A stretch of 9,926 nt of DNA, from the NCBI GenBank assembly GCA_003133265.1, contig PKWQ01000303.1:844-10769 (forward strand), in the 5' to 3' direction. The DNA is from Acetobacteraceae bacterium (GTDB lineage: Bacteria; Pseudomonadota; Alphaproteobacteria; Acetobacterales; Acetobacteraceae). Made by a program: the position numbers and the translations under genes. Within the stretch, counting starts at the first letter, position 1. Every line of letters begins with the position of its first letter. The notes beneath the pieces were generated by a model. That model was not told the DNA's origin, searched no databases, and was given only the letters and a program-made list of their open reading frames with translations. Of the stretch, positions 1-6,189 are shown in pieces.

Positions 1-1078
1 GGATGGATTCCAGCGCCGCCTTCACCTTGAACGGATCCGTGTCGCCCGCCTTGGTCACACCGGCGGCATAGATCGTCACAGCCGCATGGCCCTGTAGGAA
101 GGCCGGCAGACCGGCGGCCAGATAGGGACCGATGGTATCCTTGTGCTTGTCCATGAAGGCCCGGACGTTCGCCGGCAGGTTGCCCTGCGCGTCGACAATC
201 TGGTGCGCATAGCCAACGCCGTAGGCATTTTCCCAGTACGAACGCTTGCTCAGCAGCTTCGCCACCGTCTCCTGCAGAATGGCGGGATGGCCAATGATGG
301 GAACGTTCCAGTTCTGTTCGCCACGCGCGTTGACCAGACGGGCGACGAAGCCGGCGGCGTTGGACCACTCGGTGATGGCGTCCGCGCCAGCCTCCTTGGC
401 CTTCAGCAACTCGTCAGTCACATCCGGCTTGTTCGGGTCGACGGTCGCCGTATAGACCGGTTTGAGGTTGTAGGCGGCCAAGAATTTCGTGGCGGTATCA
501 CGCGACAGCACACCGTAGCCGGTGTTGTCGTCGATGATCGCGATCCTGGTCTTCTTCAGCTCCTCGACCATGAACTTCACGCCGACCTTGATCCACTGGC
601 CGTTGGTGTTGAGGTTGCGGAAGCCGAGCGGATATTTCACCGGGTCGATCAGCTCCTCCACCGACCCACCGATCAAATTCAGCTTCTTGGCGCCGGAGAC
701 GATGCCGAGCGTCGGCAGCGCCTCGCCGCTGTTGATCGGCCCGCACAGCACATCGATGTTCTCGTTGTAGCAAAGCTCTTTCGCGAAGCTGACCGCCTTG
801 GACGGATCGGCGGCGCTGTCGCGCATGATGATCTCTATCTTGCGCCCGAGCAGCCCGCCTTTTTCGTTGATGTCGGCGACCGCCATGTGGAAGCCCCAGT
901 CCTGCGCCTGGGCGTTGGAGGCGAACATGCCGGATACGGCGGCGATCCAGCCCATGCGGATGGGCTTGTTCTGCGCGATCGCGGGCATGGCGAGGCCGGA
1001 GCCGAGGCTGGCGGCGCCGATGCCCTGGATCAGGCGGCGGCGTCCGATCCCGGTACGCCTGGGTGTCGTCGTTGACAT
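1..1078 (-). CDS. ABC transporter solute-binding protein, branched-chain amino acid/amide type (C-terminus beyond left edge)
   Basis: Periplasmic ligand-binding component of a HAAT-type (LivK/AmiC-like) ABC importer. The frame is open from an ATG at 1078-1076 through the left edge, giving 359 residues with no stop, so the end of the protein lies outside. The start has a strong ribosome site (GGAGG at 1088-1084, 5 bases away). Residues 1-35 form a Tat-type export signal: Arg-rich GRRRLIQ near residue 12, a hydrophobic stretch, and a likely cleavage after PAIA. The mature part starts NKPIRMGWIAAVSG and shows family hallmarks: INEKGGLLGRKIEI, a DSAADPSKA segment, a LCGPINSGEALP ligand-loop region, and IAIIDDNTGYG in the second lobe. 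The ligand cannot be assigned; the catabolic genes beside it suggest a small carboxylate or amino-acid-like acid. Family call is firm, substrate unknown. Permease and ATPase genes are not in the window and may lie to the left. Confidence 0.93.
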   Translation of the reverse strand, partial: MSTTTPRRTGIGRRRLIQGIGAASLGSGLAMPAIAQNKPIRMGWIAAVSGMFASNAQAQDWGFHMAVADINEKGGLLGRKIEIIMRDSAADPSKAVSFAKELCYNENIDVLCGPINSGEALPTLGIVSGAKKLNLIGGSVEELIDPVKYPLGFRNLNTNGQWIKVGVKFMVEELKKTRIAIIDDNTGYGVLSRDTATKFLAAYNLKPVYTATVDPNKPDVTDELLKAKEAGADAITEWSNAAGFVARLVNARGEQNWNVPIIGHPAILQETVAKLLSKRSYWENAYGVGYAHQIVDAQGNLPANVRAFMDKHKDTIGPYLAAGLPAFLQGHAAVTIYAAGVTKAGDTDPFKVKAALESI

Positions 1079-1083
1079 GCGTT

Positions 1084-1088
1084 CCTCC
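1084..1088 (-). promoter_or_regulatory. Ribosome binding site of the solute-binding protein gene
   Basis: Perfect GGAGG on the minus strand, 5 bases upstream of the ATG at 1078. It supports this start, which also places the twin-arginine motif close to the N-terminus as expected. Confidence 0.8.
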
Positions 1089-1105
1089 ACAGGTGCTTCT
1101 TTTTT

Positions 1106-1118
1106 TGACGAACCGTCA
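1106..1118. repeat. Short inverted repeat upstream of the solute-binding protein gene
   Basis: Perfect 5-base arms, TGACG and CGTCA, around the 3-base centre AAC, adjacent to a T7 run at 1099-1106. It lies 28-40 bases upstream of the solute-binding protein start, so it could be an operator or a small leader hairpin. The size is too small to exclude chance. Confidence 0.3.
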
Positions 1119-1432
1119 CAAGCTTATGCGGATTTAGCTGACCCCCGGAAACGACAGGAGGGCCACAGTGACAGCTATCCCGCCACCTTTTGGGTTCGCC
1201 CGCAACCTAAATCCCGCGAAGCGCGCGATTTCAACTCCATCGTCGCCACAATGGCCCCGACCGCGAACGAACCGCCCCATCGCACTCGTCGCATTGGTTA
1301 CGATAAACCGGCGTTTGGTATGGAACCTCTATGCTCTACCGGACGGAATATTATGCGACTTGCGTGAAAACCGCCGCCGCACCATCGTCGTCGGCAAATC
1401 GGGGCGATGCCGCAAGAGCGCGCCGGAGGGAC

Positions 1433-1437
1433 GGAGG
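1433..1437 (+). promoter_or_regulatory. Ribosome binding site that sets the CoA-transferase start at GTG 1443
   Basis: GGAGG at 1433-1437 lies 5 bases before the GTG at 1443. An in-frame ATG at 1407 is preceded only by a weak G-run and would add 12 residues (MPQERAGGTEEA) before the conserved start of the domain. The GTG is the better start. Confidence 0.75.
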
Positions 1438-1442
1438 AAGCT

Positions 1443-3809
1443 GTGCCTTTATCCGCATTGCGCGCCGTGGAAATCGGCCTGTTGCCGGCAGCGGCGTACT
1501 GCGCCCGGCTGTTCGCCGATTTCGGCGCCGAGGTCATCAAGATCGAGCCGCCAGCGGGCGATCCCGGACGCCATGCCGCCCCGCTGATCCAAGGCCGCGC
1601 CGGCGCCAGCCCGGAAAGCGCCAGCTTCGCCTTCCTGAATTTCGGCAAGCACAGCGCAACGCAGGATGTTGCCGCGCTGCTGGCAACCGCCGACGTGTGC
1701 ATCGCCTCGGCCGGCACGCCCGGGGTCGATCTCGCCGCCGCGCGCGCCGCCAATCCGGGGCTGGTGGTGGTGGATATGTCCTGGTTCGGCAATACCGGAC
1801 CCTATGCCGGCTTCCGCGGCAGCGACATGGCGTGCCGGGCGCTGGCCGGCATGGTGCAGCCACTTGGCCCGGCGGAGGGTCCGCCGCTGGTGATGCCGGA
1901 TTTCCAGGCGGCGACCATCGGCGGCATCACCGGCTTCATCGCCGCGATGGCGGCACTTGCCGCGCGCCAGGCGGGCGATACCGGCCGCACGCTGGAAGTC
2001 AGCGTGTTCGAGGCGTGCATCGCCTATGCGGAGTTGCAGACGTCGGATGCCTGGGTGCGCGGCGAAACCCAGCCGCGCATCGGCATCAACCGATTCTGGC
2101 CGACCTATCCGGTTGGAATCTACCCGGTGAAAGACGGCTGGATCGGCATAACGCTGGTCACGCCGCTGCAATGGCAAGGCTTCTGCTATATGCTCGGCCT
2201 GGATGATTTGGCCACCGATCCGACTTGCGTACTAGGAGCGGAGCGACTGCCGCAGGCCGCCGCGCTGGAGGCGCGCTTCATGCCGAAGCTCGCCGAAGGC
2301 AGCGTCGCGCACTGGTTCAAGGAAGCCATCGCCCGCAAGCTGCCGATCGTGCCGGTGCCGTCGATGGCGGATATTCTCGGCGCCGCGCCATTTCGCGATC
2401 GCGGCGCCATCGCCACGATCGGGCTGTGCGACCGTACGGTGGAAGGTCCGGCCTCGCCGCTGCATCTCACGCGCACGCCGCCGCGCCGGGGCGGCATTGT
2501 GCCGGCGCTGGGCAGCGCGCACCCGACGCCCCGCCCTGCGCCGGCGCCGGGCCAGGCCACCGGACGGAAGATGCTCGCCGGCATGCGCGTGATCGACCTG
2601 TCGATGGGCTGGGCCGGTCCGCTGGCGACGCGCATGCTTGGCGATCTCGGCGCGGAGATCGTGAAAGTCGAAGCCTGCGCTTATGCCGATTGGTGGCGCG
2701 GCGTCGATAACCGGCCCGGTGCGGCGGTCGAGCGGCTGTACGAGAAGACCGGACGATTCAATGCGCTGAACCGCAGCAAGCTCGGCATCACGCTCGATCT
2801 GACGCATGCCGATGGCGTCGCCGCGCTCAAGGCGCTGGTCGCCGGCGCCGACGCAGTGGTGGAGAACTACGCCGCCGACGTGCTGCCCAAGCTCGGGCTG
2901 GACTACGCGCGCCTGCGCGAGGTCAACCCGACCCTGGTGATGGCGTCGATGTGCGCGTTCGGCAGCACCGGGCCGTGGCGCGACTGCCGCGCCTACGGCT
3001 CCACGCTGGAACACGCATCGGGTCTGCCGAGCATCGCCGGACGCCCGGGCGATCCGCCGGTGATGGGCCACATCGCCTTTGGCGACGCCACCGGCGGGCT
3101 GAACGCGGCGGCGGCGCTGCTGGTGGCGCTGCTGCACCGCAAGCGCACCGGCGAAGGCCAGCTGATCGATCTGTCGCAGGTCGAATGCATGCTGCCGATG
3201 GCCGCGCCGGCGATGATCGCCTGCTCCGCCGGCGCGACGCCGCCGCGCACCGGCAACCGCCACCCCGACCACGCGCCGCACGGCGTGTTTCCCTGCCTGG
3301 GCGAGGATCAGTGGCTTGCCGTCACGGTGACCGACGATGCGATGTGGCAGGCCTGCGCGCTGACGATCGGGCGGCGCGACCTGGCCGCCGATCCGTCGCT
3401 GCACAGCGCCGCCGGGAGGCTCGCCGACCAGGACCGCATCGAACAGGCGCTGTCCGCCTGGACCGCGACGCAAACGGCGGACCAGGCGATGGCGGCGTTG
3501 CAGGAAGCCGGCGTCGCCGCCGGCGTGGCGCGCGCGCCCTATGCGCTGTTCGACGACCCGCAGCTTCTGGCGCGCGGCTATTGGCACACCTATCCGCGCC
3601 CGTTTATCGGCGACTTCCCGCAATCGGTGCTGCCGTTCCGCGAGGGCAATGCGCCTTATCCGATCGAGTGCATCGCGCCGACGCTGGGCCAGCACACCGA
3701 TGCGGTGCTGACCAGGCTGCTGGGCTACACGCCGGAGCAGCTCGCGCACCTGGCGCGGGAAGGCGTGACCGGCACCGAGACCGTGCCGTCCCGGCGCACC
3801 CTGAAATAA
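1443..3809 (+). CDS. Tandem-domain CaiB/BaiF family III CoA-transferase
   Basis: Family III CoA-transferases move CoA between carboxylic acids through an aspartyl-CoA thioester. At 788 residues this is about twice the usual length (around 400), and two complete domains are visible. Domain 1, residues 1 to about 350, starts LSALRAVEIGLLPAAAYCARL and has FGAEVIKIEPPAGDPGR. Domain 2, from about residue 377, starts MLAGMRVIDLSMGWAGPLATR and has LGAEIVKVEA, RSKLGITLDL and TGEGQLIDLS. A Pro/Ala-rich linker of about 25 residues joins them. The catalytic Asp of the family (Asp169 in CaiB and Frc, in a D-x-x-x-G context) is present in domain 2 as Asp548 (FGDATGG), but in domain 1 the aligned position is Gly160 (IGGITG). 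DddD, the DMSP CoA-transferase, is also a two-domain fusion, but nothing else here supports that identity. The start is GTG 1443. The gene diverges from the solute-binding protein gene and converges on the cupin gene. Acid donor and acceptor are unknown. Confidence 0.93.
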   Translation: MPLSALRAVEIGLLPAAAYCARLFADFGAEVIKIEPPAGDPGRHAAPLIQGRAGASPESASFAFLNFGKHSATQDVAALLATADVCIASAGTPGVDLAAARAANPGLVVVDMSWFGNTGPYAGFRGSDMACRALAGMVQPLGPAEGPPLVMPDFQAATIGGITGFIAAMAALAARQAGDTGRTLEVSVFEACIAYAELQTSDAWVRGETQPRIGINRFWPTYPVGIYPVKDGWIGITLVTPLQWQGFCYMLGLDDLATDPTCVLGAERLPQAAALEARFMPKLAEGSVAHWFKEAIARKLPIVPVPSMADILGAAPFRDRGAIATIGLCDRTVEGPASPLHLTRTPPRRGGIVPALGSAHPTPRPAPAPGQATGRKMLAGMRVIDLSMGWAGPLATRMLGDLGAEIVKVEACAYADWWRGVDNRPGAAVERLYEKTGRFNALNRSKLGITLDLTHADGVAALKALVAGADAVVENYAADVLPKLGLDYARLREVNPTLVMASMCAFGSTGPWRDCRAYGSTLEHASGLPSIAGRPGDPPVMGHIAFGDATGGLNAAAALLVALLHRKRTGEGQLIDLSQVECMLPMAAPAMIACSAGATPPRTGNRHPDHAPHGVFPCLGEDQWLAVTVTDDAMWQACALTIGRRDLAADPSLHSAAGRLADQDRIEQALSAWTATQTADQAMAALQEAGVAAGVARAPYALFDDPQLLARGYWHTYPRPFIGDFPQSVLPFREGNAPYPIECIAPTLGQHTDAVLTRLLGYTPEQLAHLAREGVTGTETVPSRRTLK

Positions 3810-3819
3810 ATCGCGCGTG

Positions 3820-3851
3820 GCCCCGGCAACGGACCCGGCTCACGCCGGGGC
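3820..3851. terminator. GC-rich hairpin between convergent genes, possible bidirectional terminator
   Basis: Perfect 8-base arms, GCCCCGGC at 3820-3827 and GCCGGGGC at 3844-3851, enclose a 16-base loop. The structure begins 11 bases after the CoA-transferase stop and its right arm covers the last codons of the convergent cupin gene. No T-tract follows on either strand, so it is not a classical intrinsic terminator. It may act as an RNA-end stabiliser or be chance in GC-rich DNA. Confidence 0.4.
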
Positions 3852-4232
3852 TGGGGTCTCCGATTTGATGAAGTCGAAGCTGTGCGAGGGGCTCTGGATC
3901 AGCAGGAATTTGGCCGGCCGGACCGTGCTGGCATTGACGATCTCATGCACCACGCCCGGCGGTACCAGGTTCAACGCCTGCGCGCCGCAGCGCACCGTCC
4001 GCAGCTTCCCGCCCTCGGTGAAACGCGCCTCGATCTCGCCCTCGATCACCAGCGAGATGTCCCAGCTTGTGCTGTGCCGGTGCGGCGGAATACGGCCGCC
4101 CGGCTCGAGCACATAGACATTCACCTGCACCTCGTCGGTCTGATGCACGAGTGCCTTGTGCGCCAGGACGTGCCTGGCCTCATAGGCAAGGGAAGCAAGG
4201 TCGAGGATCGTCGTGGCCTCGGATGTCGGCAT
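3840..4232 (-). CDS. Small single-domain cupin protein
   Basis: A 130-residue protein, normal for a single-domain cupin. Both cupin motifs are clear. Motif 1 is GRIPPHRHSTSWDISLVIEG with His51, His53 and Asp58, where the family usually has Glu. Motif 2 is VPPGVVHEIVN with His96. These residues would form a metal site with three His and one acidic ligand. There is no signal peptide, so it should be cytoplasmic, and no DNA-binding domain. The ATG at 4232 is preceded by AAGGGGAAG on the minus strand at a good distance. It lies 63 bases downstream of the IclR gene on the same strand and is probably co-transcribed with it. Small cupins near catabolic operons may be isomerases, dioxygenases, or ligand-binding accessory proteins; the sequence does not decide. 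The fold assignment is firm, the function is open. Confidence 0.88.
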   Translation of the reverse strand: MPTSEATTILDLASLAYEARHVLAHKALVHQTDEVQVNVYVLEPGGRIPPHRHSTSWDISLVIEGEIEARFTEGGKLRTVRCGAQALNLVPPGVVHEIVNASTVRPAKFLLIQSPSHSFDFIKSETPAPA

Positions 4233-4295
4233 GGCGTCTTCCCCTTTGCGTAGGTCGACATTTACATGGTGCCGGGTTCCGGTCGGTTGTCGGCT
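4233..4295. other. Short gap between the regulator and cupin genes
   Basis: 63 bases with no terminator-like hairpin seen. Apart from the cupin ribosome site at the left end, nothing is recognised. The absence of a visible terminator supports read-through from the IclR gene into the cupin gene. Confidence 0.4.
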
Positions 4296-5153
4296 TCACG
4301 GCAGCGCGGTGGTGGGAACGTCCCAGCGAACGCGGGAGGTTTTGCGCGGGGCGCTGTTCGACCAGTCGATGGTCGCGGCCTGTTCCGGCAAGGCCGCTTC
4401 CACACCTTTCACCACCGCCATCAGCCGCGGCCCGATATCGGCCAGCAACTGCTCCTGGGTCGCCTGGAAGGCGGTGACGGTGCAAGTGAAGACCAAAATC
4501 TGCCCGGCCGGCGCGCGCACCGGAATGGCGGCGCCCATGATGTCCGGGTGCATGTCCCCGACATTGTGGGCAAAGCCGCGCTGCGTCAGGTCCTGGCACG
4601 TGTCGGACAGGCGTTTCGTCAGCCAGGCCGCCTGCGCGCTGTCCTCCTCCGTCAGCCGGTGGAGCAGGCGCTCGCGGATGTGCGGCTGCTCGGCCAGCAG
4701 GTAGGCCCGCCCGGAGGCGGTGCGGGTCAACGACAGGCGGGTGCCGATCTCGGGGCGAAACACCTTGCTCCCCTCGCCCTGGCAGATCTCGACGAACACC
4801 AACCCGGCGCCGGTGCCGGCCGAGATGGTCACCTGCGCGCGGGCGTGGTCGGCCAGTTCCTGCATGGCGGCGCGCGCGACGTGGCGCAGCGACAGGCGGC
4901 CGAGCACGGCGGGCGCGAAGGTGAGCACGTCCGGCCCCAGCACGAAACTACCGGGCGGGGCGGCGGGTCGGAGCAGGCCGAGCTCGCACAAGGTCTGCGT
5001 CAGGCGCGAGATGGTCGCCTTGGGCAGGCCGGTGCGCGCGACCAGTTCCTTGCGGCTGAGCTGCTGCTGCCGGCCGGAGAAGCAGCGCAGGATGCCGATG
5101 CCGCGCGCCAGGGCGCTGCCGGCCGCCGGTTGGGTGTCGTTGTCAGCCACCAT
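4296..5153 (-). CDS. IclR-family transcriptional regulator
   Basis: Cytoplasmic DNA-binding regulator of 285 residues, slightly longer than the usual 250-270. An N-terminal winged helix-turn-helix covers about residues 13-75 (SALARGIGILRCF, then LSRKELVARTGLPKATISRL, then LGLL and a SFVLGPDVL wing). The effector-binding domain follows from about residue 85 and includes FRPEIGTRLSLTRTASGRAYL, the typical IclR-domain signature. IclR proteins act as dimers or tetramers on palindromes and respond to small organic acids, as repressors or activators. The gene is divergent from the racemase-dehydrogenase operon, and a strong dyad lies between them, so control of that operon and of itself is likely. 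The start at ATG 5153 has only a weak AAGCGAG ribosome site. The last 15 or so residues (WSNSAPRKTSRVRWDVPTTALP) extend beyond the conserved domain. The effector is unknown. Confidence 0.93.
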   Translation of the reverse strand: MVADNDTQPAAGSALARGIGILRCFSGRQQQLSRKELVARTGLPKATISRLTQTLCELGLLRPAAPPGSFVLGPDVLTFAPAVLGRLSLRHVARAAMQELADHARAQVTISAGTGAGLVFVEICQGEGSKVFRPEIGTRLSLTRTASGRAYLLAEQPHIRERLLHRLTEEDSAQAAWLTKRLSDTCQDLTQRGFAHNVGDMHPDIMGAAIPVRAPAGQILVFTCTVTAFQATQEQLLADIGPRLMAVVKGVEAALPEQAATIDWSNSAPRKTSRVRWDVPTTALP

Positions 5154-5221
5154 CGCTCGCTTCGCTTGCCGTTGCGAAACACTAGTCGCGAAGATCGCGG
5201 CGCGGCAAGTCGAAACCGGCG

Positions 5222-5246
5222 AAAAATGGACTTATAGCCCATTTTT
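5222..5246. promoter_or_regulatory. 25-bp dyad, likely IclR operator
   Basis: Perfect 8-base arms AAAAATGG (5222-5229) and CCATTTTT (5239-5246). The inner pairs CT (5231-5232) and AG (5236-5237) are also symmetric around the centre at 5234, so 10 of 12 base pairs match. IclR-family operators are usually imperfect palindromes of this size in divergent promoters. It lies about 34 bases upstream of the TTGACA of the catabolic operon, where an activator would bind, and over candidate regulator promoter elements. Binding by this IclR is inferred. Confidence 0.55.
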
Positions 5247-5279
5247 TATACCATATACGATGATAATCGGTCGGTGCGA

Positions 5280-5309
5280 TTGACAATTCGATGCGAAGGC
5301 TCCGATGAT
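5280..5309 (+). promoter_or_regulatory. Candidate sigma-70 promoter of the catabolic operon
   Basis: A perfect -35 TTGACA at 5280-5285, then 18 bases, then GATGAT at 5304-5309, which matches the -10 consensus at 4 of 6. A transcript would start near 5316, leaving a leader of about 40 bases before the GTG at 5357. The weak -10 fits a promoter needing an activator. Confidence 0.45.
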
Positions 5310-5344
5310 TTCCGTGCAGGCTGCCCATGAGAGCGGCCATAGGT

Positions 5345-5348
5345 GGAG
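5345..5348 (+). promoter_or_regulatory. Ribosome binding site that sets the racemase-like gene start at GTG 5357
   Basis: GGAG 8 bases upstream of GTG 5357. The in-frame ATG at 5327 has no comparable site and would add ten residues before MRIWHQS, which matches how hydantoin/Asp-Glu racemase proteins normally begin. Confidence 0.7.
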
Positions 5349-5356
5349 AACGTACC

Positions 5357-6187
5357 GTGCGAATCTGGCACCAAAGCATGACCGTCCTAGGCGATCTGCC
5401 GGCCTATGCCGCGGCATTGCGGACGCGGATCGACACGGTGACACGCCCGGACACCGAGGTGGTGCTGCACGGCTTCGCGCCCGGCACGTTCAATGCGAAC
5501 TATCCCGGACCCGACATCGCAACCAGCTATCTCTACTGGCTGCACGGCAACCAATGGATCGCCGCCGGGCTGGAGGCGGAACGCCAGGGTTTCGACGCCA
5601 TGGTACTGGCCAGCCTGCCCGGGCCGATGCTGCGCGAAATCCGCACGCTGGTCGACATTCCGGTGGTGGGCTACGGCGACACCGCCTTTCGCCTCGCCGG
5701 GCTGTATGGCCGCCGTTTCGGGCTGGTGTTCTTCAACACCGAGCGCGAGGAGTTCTGGCCGGACTATATCCGCGCCATGGGCCTGTCCGACTCGTTTGCC
5801 GGCATCCGTGCGGCGGGGGTCAGCTTCCAGGAGGTCGCGGCGGCACTCGGCGATCCCGGGCTGCGTGCCGAGGTGATCGCCCGCGTCAAACAAACCGTCG
5901 AACGCATGGTGCGGGAGCTGAACGTGGACGTCCTGGTTCCCGGCGAAATGCCCCTGAACCTGCTGCTGGCCAGTGAAGGCGTCTCGTCCATCGGCGGCGC
6001 CACCGTGATCGACGGTCTCGCCCTGACCTTCAAGACCGCGGAGATGATGGTGGACCTCAAGCGCGGCAGCGGCATGATGCAGAGCCGCCGTGGATGGTTT
6101 CATGGCGCCCCGGACCGCGCGCGCGTGGCCGAGGCGCTGGAGTTCTATGGGCTCGACAAGCTCGGCGCTAAAATCCCCGGAGAATAG
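5357..6187 (+). CDS. Asp/Glu/hydantoin racemase superfamily protein lacking both catalytic cysteines
   Basis: 276 residues from the GTG, close to the family length of about 240-280. The N-terminus (MRIWHQSMTVLGDLPAYAAAL) and the two-lobe pattern are those of hydantoin and Asp/Glu racemase-like proteins, which act in the cytoplasm by Cys/Cys proton transfer. Here the whole protein has no cysteine. In the first active-site strand, DAMVLASLPGP, Ser86 takes the place of the first Cys (family pattern like IVIGCFGDPG). In the second, VDVLVPGEMP, Glu197 takes the place of the second Cys (pattern like IVLGCAGM). The flanking fold motifs DIPVVGYGDTA and EGVSSIGGATVIDG remain well formed, so this is not decay. 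It is the first gene of the operon, 2 bases before the dehydrogenase gene. It may be an isomerase, decarboxylase, lyase or ligand-binding protein with different chemistry. Superfamily call is firm, activity unknown. Confidence 0.88.
   Translation: MRIWHQSMTVLGDLPAYAAALRTRIDTVTRPDTEVVLHGFAPGTFNANYPGPDIATSYLYWLHGNQWIAAGLEAERQGFDAMVLASLPGPMLREIRTLVDIPVVGYGDTAFRLAGLYGRRFGLVFFNTEREEFWPDYIRAMGLSDSFAGIRAAGVSFQEVAAALGDPGLRAEVIARVKQTVERMVRELNVDVLVPGEMPLNLLLASEGVSSIGGATVIDGLALTFKTAEMMVDLKRGSGMMQSRRGWFHGAPDRARVAEALEFYGLDKLGAKIPGE
6179..6182 (+). promoter_or_regulatory. Ribosome binding site of the acyl-CoA dehydrogenase gene
   Basis: GGAG within the last codons of the racemase-like gene, 7 bases before GTG 6190. 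The alternative ATG at 6196 would be 13 bases away, so GTG is preferred. Location inside the upstream gene implies translational coupling. Confidence 0.6.
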
Positions 6188-6189
6188 AC

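Larger units (their letters stand above)
1079..1442. promoter_or_regulatory. Divergent intergenic region between solute-binding protein and CoA-transferase genes
   Basis: A 364-base stretch without a convincing gene; the short open frames here lack ribosome sites and family features. It must hold the promoters of the two divergent genes. Visible signals are weak. TGACG and CGTCA are separated by 3 bases at 1106-1118, next to a run of seven T. A TATTAT hexamer at 1349-1354 is one base off the -10 consensus but has no good -35 in front. A loose dyad (GGTA...TACC, 1317-1340, about half the positions symmetric) sits where that -35 would be, which would suit an activator-dependent promoter. Assignment of individual elements is inference. 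Confidence 0.45.
5154..5356. promoter_or_regulatory. Divergent control region between the regulator and the catabolic operon
   Basis: 203 bases without a gene, containing an AT-rich island (about 5222-5267) that stands out from the GC-rich surroundings. It holds the 25-bp dyad at 5222-5246, a smaller inverted repeat (CGAT, 4 bases, ATCG at 5258-5269), and a candidate plus-strand promoter at 5280-5309. On the minus strand, TATAA-type hexamers overlap the dyad and could serve as the regulator's own -10, which would suit autoregulation. Confidence 0.6.

Noticed and set aside
143..1075. 310-residue plus-strand open frame at the left end
   Set aside because: The minus strand holds a solute-binding protein with signal peptide, ribosome site and family motifs over the same bases; the plus-strand product resembles nothing.
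1168..1587. Small open frames in the 1079-1442 gap and into the CoA-transferase gene
   Set aside because: They lack ribosome sites and recognisable composition, and mostly overlap the CoA-transferase in other frames.
2232..3749. 505-residue open frame on the minus strand inside the CoA-transferase gene
   Set aside because: It is antisense to a gene with clear family motifs, is Arg/Gly/Gln-rich, and shows no domain pattern. Long antisense frames are expected in GC-rich coding DNA.
1443..3809. Identity as DddD (DMSP CoA-transferase)
   Set aside because: Only the two-domain design is shared. No BCCT-type transporter or other dimethylsulfoniopropionate genes are visible, and I could not match specific sequence features.
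5222..5247. Dyad followed by a T run read as an intrinsic terminator
   Set aside because: No gene ends just before it on the plus strand; it lies between two divergent starts and its stem is AT-rich, so an operator is more likely.
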